Shown one piece after another: positions 28,574-41,232 of a DNA stretch of 64,000 nt (positions within the stretch are counted from its first letter, which is position 1; each line of letters starts with the position of its first letter). The translations under genes were made by a program, and so were the position numbers. The notes beneath the pieces were generated by a model. The model saw only the letters and a program-made list of their open reading frames with translations. It was not told the origin of the DNA and searched no databases. Source of the stretch: Burkholderiales bacterium (GTDB lineage Bacteria; Pseudomonadota; Gammaproteobacteria; Burkholderiales; Burkholderiaceae_C); NCBI GenBank assembly GCA_026400275.1, contig JAPLPK010000067.1, positions 17,195 to 81,194 on the forward strand, given 5' to 3'.

Positions 28574-28883
28574 GCTGGCTTACGAGCGTGGGCGCTTGCT
28601 GGAACGCATCCAGTACCAGCGCAGCTTGCTGGCGCGCGAATGTGCACCGTTGCAGCGCGTGGCCCAAAAGGGTGATCACCTGGCGGGGCTGGCAGCCGAG
28701 CTGCTGGCTTTTGCGCGGCAGAACCCATTGACGCTGGGGGCCGTCGCTGCTGTCGTGCTGGTGTTCAAGCCACGCATGGCCTGGCGCATGGCAAAGCGCG
28801 GCTTCTTTCTATGGCGCGGCTGGCGCATGGTGCAGCAGTGGCAGCCCGGCACTTTGATGCAGCTGCTGCGCCGCTTCATTTAA
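28554..28883 (+). CDS. YqjK-like hypothetical protein
   Basis: MGKTHTELAYERGRLLERIQYQRSLLARE...; third gene of the yqjDEK-like set; overlaps preceding CDS. Confidence 0.6.
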   Translation: MGKTHTELAYERGRLLERIQYQRSLLARECAPLQRVAQKGDHLAGLAAELLAFARQNPLTLGAVAAVVLVFKPRMAWRMAKRGFFLWRGWRMVQQWQPGTLMQLLRRFI

Positions 28884-28889
28884 TCTACG

Positions 28890-28949
28890 ATTGCTATTAA
28901 ATAAGTAGCTGCTAGCGCAGGTAATACATGCGCTAGCAGCCTATTTTAT
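28890..28949 (+). repeat. dispersed hairpin repeat, family 1; perfect 12-bp stem
   Basis: gctgctagcgca-ggtaataca-tgcgctagcagc at 28908-28940, between convergent genes. Confidence 0.9.
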
Positions 28950-31883
<2,934 letters not shown>

Positions 31884-31999
31884 TGTGGGCCGGCCTTGGG
31901 AGAAATCGGCTTCAGGCCAGGGCAGGCGCCCACAGAGCCCAAAAGCAAGAGTAAACCCGCCATGATAGTGAAGATCAAGGAGAATCGCACAATTCGTGC

Positions 32000-33262
32000 T
32001 TGCTTTCGTCCATGGTGTCTTGCGTGCCCCAGTCTTCTGCTTCTTCCTCTGCGTCCATCCCCCCCGCTGTTGCTATGCCGGTTGTGTCACTCGCCATGAC
32101 TGCGCTGGAGCGGCGCGCCAGCCTGTCGCTGGCGGGTATTTTTGCCCTGCGTATGTTGGGCTTGTTTTTGGTATTGCCCGTATTTGCTCTGGAGGCGGCC
32201 AAATTCCCAGGCGGTGACGACCCCGCCCGCGTGGGTTTGGCGATGGGCATATATGGGCTGACGCAGGGCTTTTTGCAGCTGCCGTTTGGCATGGCGTCAG
32301 ACCGGTTTGGCCGCAAGCGGGCGATTGTGCTGGGCTTGTTGTTGTTTGCGGCGGGTAGCTTTGTGGCCGCCTGGGCTGACAGCTTGACCGCGCTGACCCT
32401 GGGGCGTGCGCTGCAAGGCGCGGGCGCCGTGTCGGCCGCTGTGACCGCCTTGCTGGCCGACCAGACGCGCGATGCCGTCCGTACCAAGGCCATGGCTTTG
32501 GTGGGCGGCAGCATCGCGTTGATGTTTGCCTTGTCGTTGGTGCTGGCGCCGGCGTTGGCGGCAGTCGTAGGGCTGGGCGGTCTGTTCGCGCTGACTGGCA
32601 GTCTCGCGTTGGCCGGTATTGCCGTTGTACTGTGGGTGGTGCCGCCCGAGCCGTTGCTGCACACGCAGCAGCCCCGTGGCAAGCTGTCCGAGGTGTTGTC
32701 ACATGCAGGGCTGCTGCGGCTGGATGCGGGCGTGTTTATTCTGCATGCGGTTCAGTTGGCGATGTGGATGGCCGTACCGGCGCTGTTGGTGCAGGCCGGG
32801 CTGGACAAGGCGCACCATTGGTGGGTGTATTTGCCTGCGGTGCTGGGTTCGTTCGTGGTGATGGGTGGCGGGCTGTTTCCGCTGGAGCGCCGCGGCTACC
32901 TGCGTGCGGTGTTCCTGGTGGCCATTTCTTTGATTGCGCTGGTGCAGTTGGGGCTCTTCTGGGTGGCAGATGCACCGCATATCAGTAGCTTGGCCACTTT
33001 GTTGTTTTTGTTTTTTTGCGGCTTCAATGTACTGGAGGCCAGCCAGCCCAGCCTGGCGTCGCGATTGGCTCCGGCCCATGTGCGGGGTACGGCATTGGGG
33101 GTGTACAACACGCTGCAGTCCTTGGGTTTCTTTGCCGGGGGGCTGGCCGGAGGGGCCTTGTTGAAGCATCTTGGCCCCCAGGGCTTGTTTGCGGTCTGCG
33201 GTGGGGCTATGCTGGTCTGGCTAATGGTTGCTTGGCCAATGCGGGCCCCCGGCAAAGCATAA
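32000..33262 (+). CDS. MFS transporter
   Basis: Multiple [40 protein letters not shown] motif; exact start uncertain. Confidence 0.85.
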   Translation: MLSSMVSCVPQSSASSSASIPPAVAMPVVSLAMTALERRASLSLAGIFALRMLGLFLVLPVFALEAAKFPGGDDPARVGLAMGIYGLTQGFLQLPFGMASDRFGRKRAIVLGLLLFAAGSFVAAWADSLTALTLGRALQGAGAVSAAVTALLADQTRDAVRTKAMALVGGSIALMFALSLVLAPALAAVVGLGGLFALTGSLALAGIAVVLWVVPPEPLLHTQQPRGKLSEVLSHAGLLRLDAGVFILHAVQLAMWMAVPALLVQAGLDKAHHWWVYLPAVLGSFVVMGGGLFPLERRGYLRAVFLVAISLIALVQLGLFWVADAPHISSLATLLFLFFCGFNVLEASQPSLASRLAPAHVRGTALGVYNTLQSLGFFAGGLAGGALLKHLGPQGLFAVCGGAMLVWLMVAWPMRAPGKA

Positions 33263-33287
33263 TCTACCCCCTCTAGAGGAATTCACC

Positions 33288-33830
33288 ATGGCATCCGTCA
33301 ACAAAGTCATCATCGTCGGCAACCTGGGCCGCGACCCTGAAGTGCGCACTTTCCCCAGCGGCGATCGGGTCGCCAATGTCACCATTGCTACCACCGAAAC
33401 CTGGAAAGACAAGCAGACCGGCGAGCGTCGCGAAGCTACCGAATGGCACCGTGTGGTGTTTCGCGGTGGTTTGGCCGGCATCGTCGAGCAGTACCTGCGC
33501 AAGGGTTCGCAGGTCTATGTGGAAGGCTCTATCCGTAGCCGCAAGTACAACGACGCGACCGGCATGGAAAAGTCGATTACCGAAATCATTGCCAGTGAAA
33601 TGACCATGCTGGGCAGCCGCCAGGGCATGGGCGGCCCGCAAGGTGGTGGCAATGACGGCGGCTATGACGACGGTGGCTACGACAACAGCCCACCGCCTGC
33701 GCCGGCCCGCCGCCCAATGGCACCCGCCGCCCGCCCGGCGATGGCGCCCCCGTCGCGCCCGCCAGCACCCGCGCCTGCAGCACGCTCTTCGAGCGGATTC
33801 GATGATATGGACGACGATATCCCGTTTTGA
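33288..33830 (+). CDS. ssb: single-stranded DNA-binding protein
   Basis: [59 protein letters not shown]-terminal DDMDDDIPF. Confidence 0.97.
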   Translation: MASVNKVIIVGNLGRDPEVRTFPSGDRVANVTIATTETWKDKQTGERREATEWHRVVFRGGLAGIVEQYLRKGSQVYVEGSIRSRKYNDATGMEKSITEIIASEMTMLGSRQGMGGPQGGGNDGGYDDGGYDNSPPPAPARRPMAPAARPAMAPPSRPPAPAPAARSSSGFDDMDDDIPF

Positions 33831-33864
33831 CCTGCACTTTCGCAGCGTTTAAGCTCAACTTCTA

Positions 33865-33901
33865 ACCGTCCGTGTGCATATAGCGCACGGGCGGTTTTTT
33901 T
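33865..33901 (+). terminator. intrinsic terminator after ssb
   Basis: accgtccgtgtgc-atata-gcgcacgggcggttttttt hairpin with U-tract. Confidence 0.75.
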
Positions 33902-33999
33902 GTGCCCGTCCTACAAATGGGGGATGTTTAAACACAGGGCAGAGTACGGTATTACAACCCTGGTTGTGCGGGTGTGGTCGAGTCGATAGCATGAAGTGA

Positions 34000-36900
34000 A
34001 TGGCTCCTACTACACCCCACTTGCTTCCCCGACGTGTTTCCTTCGAGTGGCGCTCCCTGGTCGTGGTGCTGGGCTTGGTAGGCATTTTCATTGCCTATAT
34101 CTACACCGCCGAAGTGGACCGCGTCAACGCGACAGAGCGTGAGCGCCTACGCACCCAGGCCAACGTGGTCGCCAATGACATCCAGGGAAATTTGACGGTA
34201 GCTAGCCTTGCCCTGCAAGAGGTCATCAAAGACTATATGGTGGGGCCTGAACCGGTACGTAGCCAGGAGCTTGCAATGCGTTTGCGGGCCTTGGTTGACG
34301 CCATGCCGGGCGTTCGGTCCATGGTGGTGTTGGATGCCAACGGTATGTCCATTGCAGCTCACCGACCTGAATACGTGGGCATGGACCTTAGCCACCGGGA
34401 GTATTTCAAGACGGTGCGCGACCACCCCAGTGTGTCGACGCTGTATGTTTCTGAACCGTTTGTGTCCGTCCAGAAAGAGGTGGTGATCACCTTGTCTCGC
34501 ATGGTGCCGAATGCCGAAGGGCAGTTTATGGGCCTGGCTTTTGCAACGCTGGACCCGGCTTACTTTGCGGGCATATTTCGGCCCATCATGTATGCCCCGG
34601 ATGTGTTGTCTTTTGTGATCCACGGTAGTGGCTTGCCCCTGCTCAGCTATCCGCCTGTGACGAGCTTTCAAAGCGCGAACTTCAGCCAGGCCGGCAGCCT
34701 GTTCAACCAGCACATGCAGAGTGCTCGTACCCGCAGTGAATTGACTGGCGCTTTGTTTCCAGGGGGTGAGGAGCGACAGGTCGCCACCTATACCGTACAG
34801 CCGGCGGTGCTGGATATGGACAAGCCTTTGATCGTTGGTGTCAGTCGCGAGTTGGCCGTGATTGCACAACCGCTAAGGCGTCAGGCCATCACCTATGGTG
34901 TGTTTTATGCCGTCCTGGCTTTTTTGTGCAGCATGGCGCTGTATTGGACCCAATTGCGCCGAGCGCGTATGGAGACGATGGAGGCAGAGCGCGACCGTGA
35001 GCGCCTGGAGGCCGCCGATAGGTTGAAGCTGGCCTTGCGTGGGGCAAACCTGGGGCTGTGGAGTTTCCATGTGCCCACCTCTGCACGGACGTTTGATGCG
35101 AACTCCTTTGCCATGCTGGGGCACTCTCCACACGACATGGAGAAGGAACCGGACTTCTGGAACGGCCGCATTTGTGAGGAGGATTTGCCGGTCTACACAG
35201 CGGCGAAGGAGCAGTGTATTGACGGCAGCGTGCCCTTTTTTGAGGCGACTTACCGCATACGGCACAAGCTGGGCCACTGGGTCTGGGTCATGTGCCGTGC
35301 ACAGGCGATTGCGCGGGATGGTGATGGCCGGGCCATCACCATCATGGGCACGCATATGGATGTCACGGCTGCCAAGCTTGCCGAGCAGGAGGTTGTTCGG
35401 GGCCGTAACGAGCTTCTGAATGTTTTTGACAGTCTGGCAGATGCTGTCTTTGTGTTTGACCAAAACCATCAATTGGTCCGCGTCAACCGTGCTGGGCGGT
35501 CCATGCACGGCTTGTTCGATGCCGATACCCCGTTTGAGAATGTGGTGAACAACATTGAGCTTGTGCAAATGGACGGCAATTTGTTGCAAGCAGACCAATG
35601 GCCTAGCCAGCAGGGCGTGCGCGGTCAATTCATGCGGGACTTACAGTTCGAAGTCCGCCGCAAAGACCGTGGCACGTCCGTTTTTGTAGAGCACAGCACA
35701 TCCGCCATTTATGACGTATCAGGAGAGATGGCGCTACTGATCGTTGCCTGCAAAGACGTTTCAGAGCGTCGGCTGACCAATGCCTTGCGTGAGAGCGAGG
35801 CGAGGTTTCGTACCCTGATTGAAGATGCGCCACTGGCGATTGCGATTCTTCGGGCGGGTCGCTTTGTCTACGTGAATCCGCGTTACCGTCGTTTGCACGG
35901 CTACGAAGATTCGGACAATCTCGTTGGATGCATGTGGAGCAGCATGATCGCTCCAAAATCACGGGCTGGCTTGTTGGTCGAGGAAGCCCGCGTCAACGAA
36001 GACTCGCCCATAGAGCAGATGTTTGAGGCAATCAGTCTGGCTACGGACGGGCAGTTGGTGTCGATCTTCAATACCACAACCCGCGTTGACCTCGCCGATG
36101 GGCCTGCCACGCTGGTATTCGCCCAGGATATTTCGGCCCAGAAACAGGCGGAGGCAGCATTACTCCAGGCCCGCGATGTGGCAGAGGCGGCGAACCGCAG
36201 CAAGGCTGAATTCCTGGCAAATATGAGCCACGAAATACGGTCGCCATTGAATGCCATCCTGGGCTTGGCCTACCTGCTGGAACAGGGGAGGCTGGAGCGA
36301 GACGCGCTGGATATGGTGCGCAAGATACGCGGCTCCGGCCGTTCGCTGCTGGGCATCATCAACGATATCCTGGACGTCTCCAAGATCGATGCTGGCCATA
36401 TGGTGATTGAGCAAACGCCGTTCCGCTTGGGTGATGTGATGGACAACCTGGCCGGCACCATGGGCATCAACGCAGGGGACAAAAATATTGAGTTGGTGAT
36501 TCAGCCGCTGCCTCCTGGTGTTTCCGTGGTCAAAGGCGACGCTTTGCGGCTGGAGCAGGTGCTCACCAACCTGACCAGCAACGCCATCAAATTCACCCAT
36601 GTGGGCCGGGTTGAGGTGCGTACCGAGCTGTTGTCCATGTATGACAACAAGCTTGTTCTGCATTTCTGCGTCAAGGACACCGGCATAGGCATTGCTCCGG
36701 CCTTGCAAAAGGACGTTTTCTCTGCTTTCACCCAGGCCGATAGCTCCACCACGCGCCGCTATGGTGGCACGGGGCTGGGGTTGACCATCTGCCGCCAACT
36801 GGTGGGTTTGATGGGCGGCGAGATTGGGCTGACCAGCACGCCAGGCGAAGGCAGTGAATTCTGGTTCACGCTGCCCATGCAGCAGGTGCCCCACACCGAC

Positions 36901-38403
36901 TTTTCGTCACCCGACATGGTGCGCATTGATGCCCTGGTGGCCGATGACAGCGAGATCGCCTTGCAGGCCGTGGTGGCGATTGCCCAGGGCCTTGGCTGGC
37001 AGGTGGATGCGATGGACTCTGGCGAGGCCGTGCTGTCGCAGGTGCAGGAGCGCAAGAGCGGCAAGCTGCCCCACGTAGTGGTTTTGGACTGGAAGATGCC
37101 GGGTTTGGATGGGCTGGCTACGGCGCGTGCCATACGGGCCAGCGTGCCGCCCGATGAATGCCCTATCGTGATCATGGCCACCGCCTATTCACTGTCCAGT
37201 CTATCCAGCCAACCCGGTGCAGAGCTGGTGGATGCGATCCTGAACAAGCCGGTGACTACATCGACCCTCTACAACGCGGTCATCGAAGCGCAGCGGCGTC
37301 GTGCTGCCACGGTGGGCATACCGCATGCGATGCAGCAGGCGGAGGGGCGCAGTCTGGTAGATGTGCGGGTGCTGGTGGTGGACGATAGCGACATCAACCG
37401 CGAGGTCGCGCAGCGCATCCTGGCGGATCAGGGGGCCATCGTGGCACTGGCGGAAGACGGCGAAGACGCGTTGAAGTGGCTCATGGCACACCCCGAAGAG
37501 GTGGACCTTGTGTTGATGGATGTGCAAATGCCGGTGATGGATGGCATCGAGGCGACACGCAGGTTGCGCCGAGTTCCCCATTTCAAGGACCTGCCGGTGG
37601 TGGCATTGACCGCAGGCGCCTTTAAATCGCAGCAGGAAGCGGCATTTGCAGCGGGCATGACCGAGTTCATCAGCAAGCCTTTTGACGTGCCGTCCACCAT
37701 TGCCTTGATCCAGCGGCTGCGTCGCCGCCCAAGGCCACGCGCGCCTGAGAATTCGGACGTCACCGCAGTACCTCCGCTTGCGCATGCCGAGGCACCCGCG
37801 CCGGCGATCCTGAGTGTGATGGATGTTGCCCAGGGGCTGCAGCTTTGGTCGGACGTCAATATTTACCGAGGCTATCTGAGGCGCTTTGCGGACAGCTATG
37901 GCGGCGCCGTGGCCGTCATGAATGCCAGTTTGGCCATTGCAGACCGCCCGGCCGCCGCCGCTCTGGCGCACAAGCTGATGGGGGCTGCGGCGAACATGGC
38001 GCTGCCCGAGACCGCCCGCCTGGCGGGGGAGGCCGAGCGCGTCTTGTCCGCAGGCTACGACCCCACCCATGTGCTGGCCCGCCTGGACGAGGCAATCAAA
38101 GATGCGGTGTCTGCGATTGGCCGCTTTGTACCGCCCGTGGTGGTGGCCAAGAACGCGCCGCAAGCCGCAGCATCGACGACGGCGGGGGCGTTCAATCTGA
38201 AGGATTTGTTCCGGCAAATATTGGGGGCTTTGGACGCGGACGACCCCACGCCGGTCGAGCCGCTGCTGGCGCAATTGGCGCACCATATGCCCGCCCATGC
38301 ATTGGAAGAGATCCAGGCCTGCGTGCACGGTTTCGATTTTCGGGGCGCCGAGGCCGCCGTTCATGCTTTAGCCCGGGTACGGGGTATTCCTTTGCAGGAG
38401 TAG
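34000..38403 (+). CDS. hybrid sensor histidine kinase (N-terminal TM sensor, PAS, HisKA-HATPase, two REC domains, HPt)
   Basis: NMSHEIRSPLNAILGLAYLLEQ (H-box), GGTGLGLTICRQL (G2), two receiver domains (LVADDSEI...VLDWKMPG; LVVDDSDI...LVLMDVQMPVMDG), C-terminal HPt-like AAALAHKLMGAAANMAL. Confidence 0.93.
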   Translation: MAPTTPHLLPRRVSFEWRSLVVVLGLVGIFIAYIYTAEVDRVNATERERLRTQANVVANDIQGNLTVASLALQEVIKDYMVGPEPVRSQELAMRLRALVDAMPGVRSMVVLDANGMSIAAHRPEYVGMDLSHREYFKTVRDHPSVSTLYVSEPFVSVQKEVVITLSRMVPNAEGQFMGLAFATLDPAYFAGIFRPIMYAPDVLSFVIHGSGLPLLSYPPVTSFQSANFSQAGSLFNQHMQSARTRSELTGALFPGGEERQVATYTVQPAVLDMDKPLIVGVSRELAVIAQPLRRQAITYGVFYAVLAFLCSMALYWTQLRRARMETMEAERDRERLEAADRLKLALRGANLGLWSFHVPTSARTFDANSFAMLGHSPHDMEKEPDFWNGRICEEDLPVYTAAKEQCIDGSVPFFEATYRIRHKLGHWVWVMCRAQAIARDGDGRAITIMGTHMDVTAAKLAEQEVVRGRNELLNVFDSLADAVFVFDQNHQLVRVNRAGRSMHGLFDADTPFENVVNNIELVQMDGNLLQADQWPSQQGVRGQFMRDLQFEVRRKDRGTSVFVEHSTSAIYDVSGEMALLIVACKDVSERRLTNALRESEARFRTLIEDAPLAIAILRAGRFVYVNPRYRRLHGYEDSDNLVGCMWSSMIAPKSRAGLLVEEARVNEDSPIEQMFEAISLATDGQLVSIFNTTTRVDLADGPATLVFAQDISAQKQAEAALLQARDVAEAANRSKAEFLANMSHEIRSPLNAILGLAYLLEQGRLERDALDMVRKIRGSGRSLLGIINDILDVSKIDAGHMVIEQTPFRLGDVMDNLAGTMGINAGDKNIELVIQPLPPGVSVVKGDALRLEQVLTNLTSNAIKFTHVGRVEVRTELLSMYDNKLVLHFCVKDTGIGIAPALQKDVFSAFTQADSSTTRRYGGTGLGLTICRQLVGLMGGEIGLTSTPGEGSEFWFTLPMQQVPHTDFSSPDMVRIDALVADDSEIALQAVVAIAQGLGWQVDAMDSGEAVLSQVQERKSGKLPHVVVLDWKMPGLDGLATARAIRASVPPDECPIVIMATAYSLSSLSSQPGAELVDAILNKPVTTSTLYNAVIEAQRRRAATVGIPHAMQQAEGRSLVDVRVLVVDDSDINREVAQRILADQGAIVALAEDGEDALKWLMAHPEEVDLVLMDVQMPVMDGIEATRRLRRVPHFKDLPVVALTAGAFKSQQEAAFAAGMTEFISKPFDVPSTIALIQRLRRRPRPRAPENSDVTAVPPLAHAEAPAPAILSVMDVAQGLQLWSDVNIYRGYLRRFADSYGGAVAVMNASLAIADRPAAAALAHKLMGAAANMALPETARLAGEAERVLSAGYDPTHVLARLDEAIKDAVSAIGRFVPPVVVAKNAPQAAASTTAGAFNLKDLFRQILGALDADDPTPVEPLLAQLAHHMPAHALEEIQACVHGFDFRGAEAAVHALARVRGIPLQE

Positions 38404-38405
38404 GC

Positions 38406-39395
38406 ATGCTTTCACCCACCATTCTGGTTGTGGATGATGAGCCCGGCAATTTGGCCGTGATGCGCGATATTCTGGCCAGCAGCTACAAGCTGGTGTTCGC
38501 ACGCAATGGAATGGAGACCCTGGCGGCCGTGCAAAAGCATCAGCCCGCCATGGTGCTGTTGGACGTAGGTTTGCCGGACACCAACGGCTACGACCTGTGC
38601 CGGCAGATCAAGCAAGCCGACCCCACCCACGCAGTGCAGGTGATCTTTGTCACAGGCTATACCGACGTTGCGCATGAAGCTGCAGGCTTCGACGCCGGTG
38701 GTGTGGACTACATCGCGAAGCCGGTATCGCCGCCAATTGTGCGTGCCCGTGTGGCCGCGCATTTGTCTCTGGTGCGGGCTACCGCACTGGAAAAAAGCTA
38801 CCGCGAAGCCGTTTTGATGCTGGGCCAGGCCGGGCATTACAACGACAACGACACCGGCTCGCACATCTGGCGTATGGCGGCCTACGCCCGTGCTTTGGCT
38901 CAGGCGGTAGGCTGGGATACCGAACGCAGCATGCAGCTTGAACTGGCCGCGCCCATGCACGACACGGGCAAGCTGGGCATACCCCATGCCATCCTGCGCA
39001 AGCCTGGGCCGCTGAACGACGAGGAATGGGAGGTGATGAAGACCCACCCCCAGATCGGTTATGACATCCTCAGCAAAAGCGATGCGCCGGTATTCCAGCT
39101 GGCCGCTGAAGTGGCATTGCGGCACCACGAAAAATGGGACGGCAGCGGCTACCCCGGTGGCTTGCGCGGGTGCGATATTCCAGAGTCTGCGCGTATCGTG
39201 GCCCTGGCCGACGTGTTCGATGCCTTGTGCATGCGCCGCCCCTACAAAGAAGCCTGGACGGTGGAGCAGATCCTGGACTACATCCATGCCGACGCCGAAT
39301 GCCACTTTGACCCGGCGATGGTGCGGGCGTTCAAGAGCATTCTTCCGGAGCTGCTGGACATCCGGGCCCATTGGATGCGGGTAGAGGCCGGCTAA
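38406..39395 (+). CDS. response regulator with HD-GYP phosphodiesterase output
   Basis: MLSPTILVVDDEPGNLAVMRDIL...; MHDTGKLGIPHAILRKPGPL...RHHEKWDGSGYPGGLRG (HD and GYP motifs). Confidence 0.94.
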   Translation: MLSPTILVVDDEPGNLAVMRDILASSYKLVFARNGMETLAAVQKHQPAMVLLDVGLPDTNGYDLCRQIKQADPTHAVQVIFVTGYTDVAHEAAGFDAGGVDYIAKPVSPPIVRARVAAHLSLVRATALEKSYREAVLMLGQAGHYNDNDTGSHIWRMAAYARALAQAVGWDTERSMQLELAAPMHDTGKLGIPHAILRKPGPLNDEEWEVMKTHPQIGYDILSKSDAPVFQLAAEVALRHHEKWDGSGYPGGLRGCDIPESARIVALADVFDALCMRRPYKEAWTVEQILDYIHADAECHFDPAMVRAFKSILPELLDIRAHWMRVEAG

Positions 39396-39463
39396 GAGCC
39401 TGTGCACCCCTGCGGTGCAATCGACGGCCAGAAACTGGCACAAAACTAGCTTAAACCCCAAGA

Positions 39464-39483
39464 AGCTGACCGTTTGGTTAGCT
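39464..39483. promoter_or_regulatory. RutR-box-like dyad upstream of ABC transporter operon
   Basis: agCTGACC-gttt-GGTTAGct; resembles E. coli RutR box TTGACCAnnTGGTCAA (from memory); tatagt -10-like hexamer at 39485. Confidence 0.45.
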
Positions 39484-39527
39484 TTATAGTGGGTTCCCAT
39501 GTCCATCCATCAGCTAGCCAGGTATCC

Positions 39528-40331
39528 ATGAAGCCATCTGATCCTTCCGCCGGCGTTGCCGTATTACCCGCCGTAGAGGTGCGCAAGGCGAACGTGGTGT
39601 ACCCCGCTGCCGATGCGCCGGTGCATGCCTTGCAGGACATCGACCTGACGGTGCGCCAGGGGGAATTTGTCTCGCTGATCGGCCCGTCCGGCTGCGGCAA
39701 GACAACCCTGTTGCGTGCCATTGCCGACCTAGAACCCATCAGCTCCGGCACCATGCTGGTGAACGGCGTCAGTCCGCATGATGCGCGCCTGGCCCGCTCC
39801 TACGGTTATGTGTTCCAGGCTCCCGCGCTGTTCCCCTGGCGCACGGTGCTGGCCAATGTAGTGCTGCCGCTGCAGATACAAGGGCGCGGCAAGGCCGAGA
39901 GCCAGCGCATCGCCCTGGAACAGCTGGAGCGTGTGGGCCTGAAAGGCTTTGAGAAGAAATACCCTTGGCAGCTTTCCGGCGGCATGCAGCAGCGCGTGTC
40001 GATTGCCCGTGCGCTGGCTTTCGAGCCTCGCATCCTGATGATGGACGAGCCCTTTGGAGCGCTGGATGAAATCACCCGCGACCGGCTCAACGAGCAGCTG
40101 CAACAGCTGTGGCAGCGCGAGCGCCGCACCGTGGTCTTCGTCACCCACTCGATTGCCGAGGCGGTGTACCTGTCCACCCGCATCGTGGTGATGTCGCCAC
40201 GGCCTGGGCGCATCGTGAAGGTGATCGAATCCACCCTGCCCGACGCACGCCACCTGGGCCTGCGCGACACGCCGGAATTCATGGCCTTGGCGCACGCAGT
40301 ACGGGAGTCATTAGCAGATGGCCACCATTAA
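39528..40331 (+). CDS. ABC transporter ATP-binding protein (SsuB/TauB/ThiZ type)
   Basis: GPSGCGKTTLLRAIADLEPISSG; LSGGMQQRVSIARALAFEPRILMMDEPFGALD. Confidence 0.92.
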   Translation: MKPSDPSAGVAVLPAVEVRKANVVYPAADAPVHALQDIDLTVRQGEFVSLIGPSGCGKTTLLRAIADLEPISSGTMLVNGVSPHDARLARSYGYVFQAPALFPWRTVLANVVLPLQIQGRGKAESQRIALEQLERVGLKGFEKKYPWQLSGGMQQRVSIARALAFEPRILMMDEPFGALDEITRDRLNEQLQQLWQRERRTVVFVTHSIAEAVYLSTRIVVMSPRPGRIVKVIESTLPDARHLGLRDTPEFMALAHAVRESLADGHH

Positions 40332-41232
40332 AAACCGCTCTGCTTTCGATAGCGCTATGCCCATAGCCACCGTGCTACTGGCGGTTATTTTGCTTTGGTA
40401 CGTGGGTGCCGTGTGGTTAAACGCACCTGGTGCCATCGAGCGCGTGATCACGCCCCGCCTGGCGCCCGGTGCCAGCTGGACCTGGGCCGATCTGGTGCAG
40501 ACCACACTGTCCATGCAGCGCCCGGTGCTGCCCGCGCCGCAGCAGGTAGCGCTGGACTTCTGGTCCAGCCTGGTCGATTGGCCGGTGGATTCGCCGCGCA
40601 ATCTGCTGTACCACGTGGCCGTCACCGCCCAGTCCAGCCTGCTGGGCTTTGTGATGGGCACGCTGTTTGGCCTGCTGCTGTCGGCCGGCATCGTGCATTC
40701 GCGCACCCTGGACAGGGCGCTGATGCCCTGGATCGTAGCCTCGCAAACCATTCCCGTGCTGGCGATTGCGCCCATCGTGCTGATCATTCTGGGCAGCCTG
40801 GGTTTCTCTGGCGTCTGGCCCAAGGCGGTGATTGCCATGTACTTGTGCTTCTTCCCGGTCACGGTGGCCATGGTGCAGGGCCTGCGCTCGCCGCAGAAGA
40901 TCGATACCGAGCTGCTCTACACCTACGCCGCCTCGCCCTGGCAAGCCTTCTGGCTGCTGCGTGTGCCTGCGGCTCTGCCGTTCTTGTTTCCCGCGCTGCG
41001 CGTGGGCATCGCTGCAGGTCTGGTGGGCGCCATGGTGGCCGAGCTGCCTACCGGCGCCCAGGCCGGCCTGGGCGCCAAGCTGCTGCTGGGCTCCTACTAC
41101 GGCAATACGGTTGCTATCTGGTCGGCCCTGCTGATGTCGGCCTTGCTGGGCCTGGGTTTGACCGCCGCCGTGCTGGGCGTGGAGCGCCTGGTACTGCGCC
41201 GCCACGGTGTGCGGCCAGGGGCTGCAGCATGA
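40318..41232 (+). CDS. ABC transporter permease (SsuC/ThiX type)
   Basis: BPD permease EAA-like loop YTYAASPWQAFWLLRVPAALPFLFPALRVG. Confidence 0.9.
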   Translation: MATIKNRSAFDSAMPIATVLLAVILLWYVGAVWLNAPGAIERVITPRLAPGASWTWADLVQTTLSMQRPVLPAPQQVALDFWSSLVDWPVDSPRNLLYHVAVTAQSSLLGFVMGTLFGLLLSAGIVHSRTLDRALMPWIVASQTIPVLAIAPIVLIILGSLGFSGVWPKAVIAMYLCFFPVTVAMVQGLRSPQKIDTELLYTYAASPWQAFWLLRVPAALPFLFPALRVGIAAGLVGAMVAELPTGAQAGLGAKLLLGSYYGNTVAIWSALLMSALLGLGLTAAVLGVERLVLRRHGVRPGAAA

